From Enterobacterales bacterium (lineage in GTDB: Bacteria > Pseudomonadota > Gammaproteobacteria > Enterobacterales > Enterobacteriaceae), in NCBI GenBank assembly GCA_003864575.1, contig BHES01000023.1, positions 1-36,001 of the forward strand: 36,001 nucleotides of DNA. The letters run 5' to 3'. Positions 1-6,036 of the stretch are shown piece by piece. A program made the position numbers and the translations under genes. Within the stretch, counting starts at the first letter, position 1; every line of letters starts with the position of its first letter. Under the pieces are notes generated by a model. The model saw only the letters and a program-made list of their open reading frames with translations. It was not told where the DNA came from and made no database searches.

Positions 1-341
1 TTTTTCATTGCTATCCGTGAGACTTATCCGGTTAGGCAGAAGATTCACATTATCCTTGACGGAGCAGGTTATCACCGCAGTGGGTTGGTGAAAGACTGGG
101 CTTACGTGATGAATATCGACCTTCACTACCTGCCGCCTTACAGCCCGAACCTGAATCCAATCGAACGACTGTGGAAGGTGATGAATGAGGAGGTAAGAAA
201 CAACCGTTACTTCGCTTCAGCAAAGCAGTTCCGGGAGGAGATAAGACGATTTTTTAGTGAAATATTACCGGGACTTTCTGGTGCGTTGCCACGCCGAATT
301 AATGACAACTTCCAGATGCTGAAAAATGCATCTTCAAGTTA
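1..341 (+). mobile_element. IS630-family insertion sequence, 3' end (left part outside window)
   Basis: The window opens inside an insertion sequence, seen from its transposase reading frame (1-342). IS630/Tc1-type elements insert at TA dinucleotides. The TA at 340-341, inside the transposase stop codon and directly before the osmB reading frame, is the most likely right boundary. That boundary is inferred, because the left end and its terminal inverted repeat are outside the window. Confidence 0.7.
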
Positions 342-342
342 A
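1..342 (+). CDS. IS630-family transposase, C-terminal part
   Basis: The frame is open from base 1 and codes for about 113 residues of a DDE-type transposase; the N-terminal helix-turn-helix region and first catalytic Asp lie upstream of the window. The second catalytic Asp is visible in IILDGAGYH (around residues 18-26), and the catalytic Glu in LPPYSPNLNPIERLW, the signature of IS630/Tc1-mariner transposases (DDE_3 domain). The protein ends QMLKNASSS with a TAA stop only two bases before the next reading frame. Nothing in the visible part is frameshifted, so the element could be active. The family assignment is firm; the exact element name cannot be given from the sequence alone. Confidence 0.9.
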   Translation, partial: FFIAIRETYPVRQKIHIILDGAGYHRSGLVKDWAYVMNIDLHYLPPYSPNLNPIERLWKVMNEEVRNNRYFASAKQFREEIRRFFSEILPGLSGALPRRINDNFQMLKNASSS

Positions 343-344
343 CT

Positions 345-554
345 GTGTATAAACGTATTGCCAGTGTGGCGTTGGTTCTGACTCTGGCGATGTCTGTCAC
401 TGCTTGTGGCAACTGGTCGAAACGCGACCGTAATACCGCGATTGGCGCGGGTGCAGGTGCTCTGGGCGGTGCAGTCCTGACTGACGGCAGCACGCTGGGC
501 ACATTAGGCGGCGCAGCCGTGGGTGGGATTGTCGGCCATCAGGTAAGTAAATAG
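345..554 (+). CDS. osmB: Osmotically inducible lipoprotein OsmB, 5' end displaced by IS insertion
   Basis: This codes for a 69-residue small lipoprotein. A hydrophobic signal segment ends in SVTAC (lipobox, lipidated Cys near residue 21). It is followed by NWSKRDRNTAIGAGAG and a Gly/Ala-rich glycine-zipper segment (GALGGAVLTDGSTLGTLGG), as in E. coli OsmB (72 residues). Known role: an outer-membrane lipoprotein induced by osmotic stress and stationary phase. The start used is a GTG two bases after the IS630 transposase stop. I see no Shine-Dalgarno sequence ahead of it, and the native promoter and probably the first codons have been displaced by the IS. The product identity is clear; whether it is still translated is doubtful. 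Confidence 0.8.
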   Translation: MYKRIASVALVLTLAMSVTACGNWSKRDRNTAIGAGAGALGGAVLTDGSTLGTLGGAAVGGIVGHQVSK

Positions 555-670
555 AAACTGAAAGTCAGTAAGTCGAATAAATAAAGGCTAACAACTAAAA
601 ACAGATTATTAGCACGACTTTCAGCTGTTCTTTTTATTTGTCATCCTCTGAGGCGACAAACCGGTTATTA

Positions 671-705
671 AAAATGCTGCTTCGGTGAGAAAGCAGCATT
701 TTTTT
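671..705. terminator. Intrinsic terminator between osmB and yciH (bidirectional)
   Basis: A 12-bp stem (AAAATGCTGCTT paired with AAGCAGCATTTT) with a short CGGTGAG loop is followed by T-rich sequence on the plus strand. The A-run before the stem gives a U-tract on the minus strand. It lies between the convergent osmB and yciH genes and probably ends transcription from both. Confidence 0.8.
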
Positions 706-759
706 ATTTTTCAGCTCAGAGCACTACGGATCAGAAATAGTGCGGGTATCCGGTATCCA

Positions 760-1089
760 TTACCCGCCCGCCAGCTTCACCTTAAAACTTTTCTCTTCTA
801 AAAGCTGTTTGAGCAAATCCCGCTTATCGCCCTGAATTTCAATTACGCCCTCTTTGACCGAACCGCCGCAACCGCACTTCTTTTTAAGCTCAGCGGCCAG
901 TTTGTCGAGCGTCGCGTCATCAAGGTCCAGTCCGGAAATCAGGCACACGCCCTTGCCTTTGCGGCCGCTGGTCTGACGCTGAATGCGCACCACGCCATCG
1001 CCTTTTGGGCGTTCAACCTTGGCTTTTGGCTCATCAATCCGGCCAGAGTCCGTGGAATAGACCAGGCGACTGTTGCTGTCATTTTTCAT
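760..1089 (-). CDS. yciH: YciH, SUI1/eIF1-like translation factor homologue
   Basis: This 109-residue protein is the bacterial homologue of eukaryotic initiation factor eIF1 (SUI1 family). The SUI1 fold covers roughly residues 30-105 and contains GKGVCLISGLDLDD, then LAAELKKKCGCGGSVKEG, which is the conserved basic loop and CGCGGS segment, then IEIQGDKRDLLKQLL. E. coli YciH has about the same length (108). In E. coli it has been linked to initiation fidelity and start selection but is not essential. It starts 11 bases after the pyrF stop on the same strand, so it is read as the second gene of a pyrF-yciH unit, the usual enterobacterial arrangement. Confidence 0.93.
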   Translation of the reverse strand: MKNDSNSRLVYSTDSGRIDEPKAKVERPKGDGVVRIQRQTSGRKGKGVCLISGLDLDDATLDKLAAELKKKCGCGGSVKEGVIEIQGDKRDLLKQLLEEKSFKVKLAGG

Positions 1090-1100
1090 CTTGTTTCGCC

Positions 1101-1829
1101 TTAACGCAGTGACGCGCGGATTTCACGCAGGGTTTGCGCGGGATCGGCTGACTGGGTGATCGGGCGGCCAATCACCATGTAATCCACACCAGCGGCCAGC
1201 GCTTGCTCTGGCGTCATCACGCGGCGTTGGTCATCCGCTTTGCTGCCTGCCGGGCGGATCCCCGGCGTGACCAGTTTAAAGCCTTGTCCGAGTGCCGTTT
1301 TGAAGCGCGTAGCTTCCTGTGCGGAGCAGACTACGCCATCCAGGCCGCAGTCGCGAGTCAGGCACGCCAGACGCTCGGCGTAATCAGCCGGTGAAAGCTG
1401 AATGCCTAAATCAGCCAGATCGCTGCCTTCCATGCTGGTCAACACGGTAACGGCAATCAGTAACGGAGCATCCGCACCGAAAGCGCTCAGCGCCTCTTTG
1501 GCCGCTGTCATCATACGCGCCCCGCCACTGGCGTGAACGTTGACCATCCATACACCCAGATCGGCCGCTGCCGCTACGGCATGGGCGGTGGTATTCGGAA
1601 TATCGTGGAATTTCAGATCAAGGAAGACCTCGAAACCGCGTGATTGCAGATCTTTGACAATTTGCGGGCCAAAGTGGGTAAACATCTCTTTGCCGACTTT
1701 CAGACGACAGTCACGCGGGTCGATACGATCAGCAAAAGTCAGTGCGGCCGATTTGTCAGCGTAGTCGAGGGCGACAACAATTGGTGATGAGTTCAAGTCA
1801 TTGTTATGGATTGTATTTTCAGACTTCAT
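1101..1829 (-). CDS. pyrF: Orotidine 5'-phosphate decarboxylase
   Basis: This 242-residue enzyme decarboxylates OMP to UMP, the last step of de novo UMP synthesis, in the cytoplasm. The catalytic Asp-Lys-Asp cluster is in [10 protein letters not shown] (residues 71-80: Asp71, Lys73, Asp76). Substrate-binding segments VALDYADK near the N-terminus and VTPGIRP and [10 protein letters not shown] near the C-terminus are present. Length and sequence match E. coli PyrF (245). AGAGG sits 8 bases ahead of the ATG. In E. coli relatives pyrF follows lapB directly; here a divergent RHH gene and an ERIC repeat separate them, so pyrF must use its own promoter within 1830-2020. Confidence 0.97.
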   Translation of the reverse strand: MKSENTIHNNDLNSSPIVVALDYADKSAALTFADRIDPRDCRLKVGKEMFTHFGPQIVKDLQSRGFEVFLDLKFHDIPNTTAHAVAAAADLGVWMVNVHASGGARMMTAAKEALSAFGADAPLLIAVTVLTSMEGSDLADLGIQLSPADYAERLACLTRDCGLDGVVCSAQEATRFKTALGQGFKLVTPGIRPAGSKADDQRRVMTPEQALAAGVDYMVIGRPITQSADPAQTLREIRASLR

Positions 1830-1923
1830 TTCGTCAACCTCTTGTCAGTATTCAGGGAAGGTAGCAGCGCAGCATTTTCTGCCGCCCGCATTTTACCTGT
1901 CATCTGCCGCAAATCCCAGCCAG

Positions 1924-1937
1924 ATGTAATGTTACAT
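1924..1937. promoter_or_regulatory. Inverted repeat between divergent pyrF and the RHH gene (possible operator)
   Basis: ATGTAATGTTACAT is a 6+2+6 inverted repeat. It lies between pyrF (read leftwards) and the ribbon-helix-helix gene starting at 2021. Small dyads of this size are typical RHH-regulator targets. The operator role is an inference from position and symmetry only; no clear -10/-35 pair was found next to it. Confidence 0.3.
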
Positions 1938-2020
1938 TTTTGTGAATTTTTCATGAAGCTCTGGACGGCGTCATGTTCGTGGCTTAGCTTGGAGCTTTAG
2001 ACTGAAGGAAATAGAGCAAA

Positions 2021-2302
2021 ATGAGCGAGATAACGACCCTGACCATCAAGATCCCAGTCGAATTAAAAGAGCAGATCCGCGCCGCTGCCGCTGACGCCGG
2101 TCATTCATTGAGCGCAGAAGTGGGTGCACGTCTGGAGGAAAGTTATAACCATAAGGGCAAAAAAAACGCCAAAGCCACTGAGCACGATGTGGATAACCAG
2201 CACACCAGCGAAGCCATCGAAGGCGCTCTGACGCAGAAAGAGATTAAGAAACTGCGGACCCTGCTGCTTTCTGTGCGAAAGACCATCAGCAAAAAGAAGT
2301 AG
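2021..2302 (+). CDS. Arc/CopG-like ribbon-helix-helix DNA-binding protein
   Basis: This 93-residue protein has an N-terminal ribbon-helix-helix domain (about residues 5-45). TTLTIKIPVELKEQIRAAA gives the DNA-contacting beta strand and first helix, and AGHSLSAEVGARLEESY the second helix, the pattern of Arc-type repressors. The remaining half is a lysine-rich tail (KGKKNAKA, then TQKEIKKLRTLLLSVRKTI) that I do not recognise. A GAAGGAA stretch lies upstream of the ATG. It is transcribed against pyrF on one side and lapB on the other, with no toxin-like partner beside it, so it is an orphan regulator rather than an obvious antitoxin. It interrupts an otherwise conserved gene run, which suggests acquisition. 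Its target is unknown. Confidence 0.8.
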   Translation: MSEITTLTIKIPVELKEQIRAAAADAGHSLSAEVGARLEESYNHKGKKNAKATEHDVDNQHTSEAIEGALTQKEIKKLRTLLLSVRKTISKKK

Positions 2303-2332
2303 TTTCCGCTTTCTCGGTTTTTTATTGCCAAA

Positions 2333-2536
2333 ATATCCTCAAAAATCATTCGGTTTGTATCAAGGCGGCAACTGCGAGAATCCCCAGGAGCTGACTAAAG
2401 TCAGTGACTGGGGTGACAAATCTGCCGGGAGCAGATTTGAACGCTGCATGCAGCGGCCCCGAAGGGGTGAGGCCCAGGGACGGGCCGAATAGTAACGACA
2501 GCTAACGCAGGGACAATTCAAAGGACGACGAGGATT
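2333..2536. repeat. ERIC repeat carrying an extra structured block
   Basis: The core around 2376-2416 matches the ERIC central palindrome. The outer stem is CCCCAG (2382-2387) with CTGGGG (2408-2413), and the inner stem is CTGACT (2391-2396) with AGTCAG (2399-2404). The left arm resembles AAGGCGGCAA and the right arm (from about 2499) resembles CAGCTAACGCAGGGACAA. The ends share ATCCTC in inverted orientation (2335-2340 and 2530-2535). A typical ERIC is about 127 bp; this one is about 204 because roughly 80 bp (about 2417-2498) of hairpin-rich sequence interrupt the right arm. It fills the space between the convergent RHH and lapB genes and ends at the lapB stop. Confidence 0.85.
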
Positions 2537-3706
2537 TTACTGGCCGTCGAGGCCGCGAATAGGCTTGACCGTCGCCCACGCACGACAGGACGGGCAGTGC
2601 CAATAGAGGGAATGCGCGGTAAAGCCGCATTTATGGCAACGGTAACGTGGCTTGGTGCGGATCTGTTCACCGACCATGTCACGCAACAGCATCAGACTTT
2701 CTTTCGCACGCCCTTCTTCGGCATCAGCCAGATGGTAGTCCATCAGGTGATGGAACACGCGCATGGTCGGATGGCGCTGTAGTTGACGGTTCATGTAAAC
2801 CTGCGCCACTTCGCGCCCTTCATCCACCTGAATGACTTCAGCTAGCATCAACTCAGCGCTGGCGCCGGTATTTTCATCCACACAGCGTTTGAGGAACTCA
2901 CTCCATGCCTGCGGCTCACCGAGGTGCTGGTAGCACTCTTGCAGCATCGGCAGGGTTTCGCTGACCACTTCTTTGTCCTGCTCAAGCACGCGTTTAAGCG
3001 CGTCGGCAGCTTTGCCATATTCGCCCTGCGCCATCAGGATACGGCCCTGCATAATTGAAACACGGGCGCAAAGTTTGTCGGCCGAGGCGGCTTTTTTCAG
3101 CAGGCCGGTGGCTTTATCTAAATCGTCCGAGGCCATCGCCTGCAATGCCAGTTCGCACCAAAAATGGGCGATCTCTTTACGACGGTTGTCTTTACCCAAC
3201 TTCACCAGACGTTCTGCGACATCAATGGCATTCTGCCAGTCGCTGGTCGCCTGATGAATAACGAGCAGCTGCTCGAGGGCGAAAAGCTGATAATCCTGCT
3301 CTTTCACCAATTGATTAAACATATCTTCGGCACGGTCATACAACCCGGCGGCCATATAGTCGCGCCCCAGTTGCTGAACGGCCAACAAACGCTGTTCAAA
3401 AGTCAACGAGGCGCTTTCCATCAGTGACTGATGGATGCGGATAGCACGATCAACTTCACCACGGGAACGGAACAGATTGCCCAGCGTCAGGTGAGCCTCG
3501 ACGGTACTGCTGTCCTCTTTAAGCATTTCGAGGAACAGATCGACGGCTTTATCCTGCTGGTTGGACAGCAAAAAGTTAACGCCCGCCACGTATTCACGCG
3601 ACAGGCGGTTAGCGTTTTCCTGTTTATCCTGCTGAGAACTTCTGCGCCCCATGTACCAGCCATAGGCGGCCGCAACGGGCAACAACAGAAACAGCAGCTC
3701 TAACAT
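2537..3706 (-). CDS. lapB: LapB (YciM), lipopolysaccharide assembly TPR protein
   Basis: This 389-residue inner-membrane protein has a hydrophobic N-terminal anchor (about residues 2-18) and a cytoplasmic array of tetratricopeptide repeats (about 35-330, for example HLTLGNLFRSRGEVDRAIRIHQ in part). It ends in a rubredoxin-like metal-binding site, CHKCGF...CPSC, near the C-terminus. E. coli LapB is also 389 residues. Known role: with FtsH it drives LpxC proteolysis, and with LapA it organises LPS assembly, so it sets the LPS to phospholipid balance. lapA ends 6 bases upstream on the same strand, so the pair is an operon. The usual downstream neighbour pyrF is displaced here. Confidence 0.96.
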   Translation of the reverse strand: MLELLFLLLPVAAAYGWYMGRRSSQQDKQENANRLSREYVAGVNFLLSNQQDKAVDLFLEMLKEDSSTVEAHLTLGNLFRSRGEVDRAIRIHQSLMESASLTFEQRLLAVQQLGRDYMAAGLYDRAEDMFNQLVKEQDYQLFALEQLLVIHQATSDWQNAIDVAERLVKLGKDNRRKEIAHFWCELALQAMASDDLDKATGLLKKAASADKLCARVSIMQGRILMAQGEYGKAADALKRVLEQDKEVVSETLPMLQECYQHLGEPQAWSEFLKRCVDENTGASAELMLAEVIQVDEGREVAQVYMNRQLQRHPTMRVFHHLMDYHLADAEEGRAKESLMLLRDMVGEQIRTKPRYRCHKCGFTAHSLYWHCPSCRAWATVKPIRGLDGQ

Positions 3707-3712
3707 AAAAGA

Positions 3713-4024
3713 TTATTCCTTGCTGACAGCGGAAGGCGCAACGGGAGTAACCACCATCGGTACGGGTGCGATTTGTTGTTCCAGGCGCTTAATTTTACGC
3801 TGAGCACGTCCAAGCGAGAGGCGGACGCGCAAATAGAACAAACCACAAATGACCCAACCCAGCACAAAGCCGGTGGCGAACAGCACAGCAAGCAGCGTGG
3901 AAACACGATAGTCGCCCTGCGCCAGCAAATAATTGAAGGTAACTACCTGATCGTTATGGGCGCCGAGGGTAATTGAGATGACCACAACGACCAGCACGAG
4001 CAAAAAAATTAGCAAATATTTCAC
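3713..4024 (-). CDS. lapA: LapA (YciS), lipopolysaccharide assembly protein A
   Basis: This 103-residue inner-membrane protein has two transmembrane helices (KYLLIFLLVLVVVVISITLG, and LLAVLFATGFVLGWVICGLF). A basic coiled tail follows (LSLGRAQRKIKRLEQQI). E. coli LapA has 102 residues with the same start VKYLLIF-like sequence. I chose the GTG at 4024 because AGGA lies six bases ahead of it; an in-frame ATG two codons upstream (4030) is possible but overlaps the ribosome site. The frame stays open further upstream without support. LapA works with LapB in regulating LPS synthesis. The gene leads the lapA-lapB operon. Confidence 0.9.
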   Translation of the reverse strand: MKYLLIFLLVLVVVVISITLGAHNDQVVTFNYLLAQGDYRVSTLLAVLFATGFVLGWVICGLFYLRVRLSLGRAQRKIKRLEQQIAPVPMVVTPVAPSAVSKE

Positions 4025-4200
4025 ATTCATTCCTGTAATGCCGGGTGTACCGGATGAATTATGCCAAAAACTCACGTCCTGACCTAATAAGTTAGCATTT
4101 CCACACAAAGCATGGAAATGCTCAGCACGGAAAAACACACTTCACAGAAAGTTCGGGCTATTACGCCACGAAGCCAGTCTGAAAGCTGCCGTGTATAGAA

Positions 4201-4232
4201 GATATGGGGACGATAGCCTGCATTTAAAAGGG
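4201..4232 (-). promoter_or_regulatory. Candidate sigma-32 (heat-shock) promoter for lapA-lapB
   Basis: On the minus strand CCCTTTTAAA is followed after 13 bases by CCCCATATC. The -10 part fits the sigma-H consensus CCCCATNT closely; the -35 part is a weaker match to CTTGAAA. It lies about 180 bases upstream of the lapA start. In E. coli lapAB is known to belong to the heat-shock regulon. Site identity here is by eye. Confidence 0.55.
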
Positions 4233-4259
4233 TATCCCGTCAGCCCGACGCCTGCACAA

Positions 4260-5030
4260 CTACTTGTTCTCTGGTGCCTCACGCTGAGCAATTTCCCGTT
4301 TTTCAGCCGGCGGGGGTGTCAGCGGGCCAATAAAGCGTTCGGTCAGCCAGCAGGCGATGATCACCAGTATGGCGCTAATCCCCACTGATGCCATTAAATC
4401 ACGCGGCCAGTGCATACCGAGCATCAAACGACTGCCCATCACGATCACCGCCCAGCTCATCATGAAAATGACCGTTTTCACATGGCGACGTGGCCACAGG
4501 ATGCCCAGCGCCAGCAATGCCCAGGTGGCAGCAAACATCGTATGCCCTGATGGGAATGCGTAACCGGTATCGTTCTGCCAGCTCTTCTTTAGCCAAGGCG
4601 GCAGGTCGGCGTCATCGCCCAACAGCGCTTTCACCTCTTTGCCCCGCTCTTTGCCTTTCATCGCGTAGAACTGAACAACGTCCATTTCATGGGATGTCCC
4701 CAGCCAGGCCACATAAGGTCGCGGCTCTTTGACTTCCCCTTTGATGAAATCTTTCACGTATTGGCCCACCACTATCGAGGCTCCCAGAATGACCACCAGC
4801 ACAGCCGCCGCTTTGAGGCGAAACCTCAGGCAGCACAAAAACCAGGCGCACAGAATGATCGTTGTAAGAATTCCCCAAGGTTTGCTGACCGTTTCGGTGA
4901 CCCAAAACAACGGGCGCAGAATCGACGGGTTCAGTCCGGGAGTCCACAGCCAGCCGCTGGTCCATACGATCGCGGGCATAACCAGCAGAATTACGGTGCC
5001 TAATATGACACGCCTGACAATGTGATACAT
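4260..5030 (-). CDS. pgpB: Phosphatidylglycerophosphatase B (PAP2 family)
   Basis: This integral membrane phosphatase of about 256 residues is of the PAP2 type. It hydrolyses phosphatidylglycerophosphate, undecaprenyl pyrophosphate and related lipid phosphates at the periplasmic face of the inner membrane. The three PAP2 signatures are visible: KGEVKEPRP (K-x6-RP), FPSGHTMFAATW (SGH) and SRLMLGMHWPRD (SR-x5-H-x3-D). There are several hydrophobic helices. The C-terminus, GPLTPPPAEKREIAQREA, resembles E. coli PgpB (254 residues). I placed the start at the ATG of MYHIVRRVILG, six bases after AAGG; the frame extends upstream to 5087 without homology. It is divergent from ribA. Confidence 0.92.
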   Translation of the reverse strand: MYHIVRRVILGTVILLVMPAIVWTSGWLWTPGLNPSILRPLFWVTETVSKPWGILTTIILCAWFLCCLRFRLKAAAVLVVILGASIVVGQYVKDFIKGEVKEPRPYVAWLGTSHEMDVVQFYAMKGKERGKEVKALLGDDADLPPWLKKSWQNDTGYAFPSGHTMFAATWALLALGILWPRRHVKTVIFMMSWAVIVMGSRLMLGMHWPRDLMASVGISAILVIIACWLTERFIGPLTPPPAEKREIAQREAPENK

Positions 5031-5117
5031 AGCCATCCTTATGCAGCCAAAGAGTCGAAGTGTAGCAACCTTGTTAACGCATAACATCCCACAACCCGCT
5101 CTTATTTATACCGATGT

Positions 5118-5136
5118 TATAATTCATAAGTTATGA
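5118..5136. promoter_or_regulatory. -10-like hexamer and dyad in the pgpB-ribA divergent region
   Basis: A consensus TATAAT (5118-5123) is followed directly by the symmetric TCATAAGTTATGA (5124-5136). The region 5031-5323 separates pgpB and ribA, which are read away from each other, so it must hold both promoters. No good -35 lies 16-18 bases from the hexamer, which would fit an activator-dependent promoter. Assignment to ribA is tentative. Confidence 0.3.
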
Positions 5137-5323
5137 CGTAATTGTTCAAATATTCCCGCTAAGCGCTCTGTCAATTTGTGGCAGAATATTCATCAGCCTG
5201 TTGCAAACTCTCATCACTTCGGGATTTCTGCTGGTCAATACGGGCATCTGGACGTAGGATGCGCAACAACGAATAAAATACTGAACGTTAATAAACACAG
5301 ATGAAGAGTATTTGGAGCATAAA

Positions 5324-5914
5324 ATGCAGCTGAAACGAGTGGCAGAAGCAAAACTGCCTACGCCATGGGGTGATTTCCTGATGGTGGGTTTTGAAGAACT
5401 GGCAACAGGTCACGATCATCTGGCTTTAGTTTTCGGTGATATCACCGGCGAAACGCCGGTCCTTGCGCGTGTGCATTCCGAGTGCCTGACAGGTGATGCG
5501 TTATTCAGCCTGCGTTGCGACTGTGGCTTCCAGCTTGAAGCCGCACTCAATCATATCGCCGAAGAGGGCCGTGGGATCCTGATGTATCACCGCCAGGAAG
5601 GCCGTAATATCGGTTTGCTGAATAAAATCCGCGCCTATGCGTTGCAGGACAAAGGGTATGACACGGTAGAAGCCAACCACCAGTTGGGTTTCGCCGCCGA
5701 TGAGCGCGATTTCACCCTGTGTGCCGATATGTTTAAGCTGCTGGGCGTGCCAGCGGTACGGTTACTGACCAATAACCCGAAGAAGGTCGAGATCCTCACT
5801 GAAGCCGGGATCAACATCGTCGAGCGCGTTCCGCTGATCGTCGGCAAGAATCCGAAAAATGAGCGCTATCTGGCGACCAAAGCCGCCAAAATGGGCCATA
5901 TGCTCGACCAGTAA
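5324..5914 (+). CDS. ribA: GTP cyclohydrolase II
   Basis: This 196-residue enzyme opens and dephosphorylates GTP to 2,5-diamino-6-ribosylamino-4(3H)-pyrimidinone 5'-phosphate, the first step of riboflavin synthesis. The zinc-binding cysteines are Cys54, Cys65 and Cys67 ([17 protein letters not shown]). [20 protein letters not shown] carries GTP-contacting residues, and [12 protein letters not shown] is typical of the family. E. coli RibA is also 196 residues. I chose the ATG at 5324, with GGAG six bases ahead, rather than an upstream TTG. It stands alone between divergent pgpB and convergent acnA, followed by a strong terminator. Confidence 0.97.
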   Translation: MQLKRVAEAKLPTPWGDFLMVGFEELATGHDHLALVFGDITGETPVLARVHSECLTGDALFSLRCDCGFQLEAALNHIAEEGRGILMYHRQEGRNIGLLNKIRAYALQDKGYDTVEANHQLGFAADERDFTLCADMFKLLGVPAVRLLTNNPKKVEILTEAGINIVERVPLIVGKNPKNERYLATKAAKMGHMLDQ

Positions 5915-5930
5915 CCTTCCCAATAAAGAC

Positions 5931-5958
5931 GAAAGGCACCGTTTAAGGTGCCTTTTTT
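5931..5958 (+). terminator. Intrinsic terminator after ribA
   Basis: AAAGGCACC and GGTGCCTTT form a 9-bp stem around a GTTTAA loop, followed by TTTT. It lies 17 bases after the ribA stop. Confidence 0.88.
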
Positions 5959-5985
5959 GTGTCTTCAGTTTATCGGTTAACCCAT

Positions 5986-6036
5986 TTACGAATCACAGCA
6001 TTTTGCGTATTACAGCATCTTGCGAATCACATAGTG
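5986..6036. repeat. Three imperfect 17-bp tandem units across the acnA 3' end
   Basis: Units at 5986-6002, 6003-6019 and 6020-6036 read TTACGAATCACAGCATT, TTGCGTATTACAGCATC and TTGCGAATCACATAGTG. The array spans the acnA stop codon (6010-6012). The last unit encodes part of the C-terminal HYVIRK. Because 17 is not a multiple of three, each copy is read in a different frame. Confidence 0.55.
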
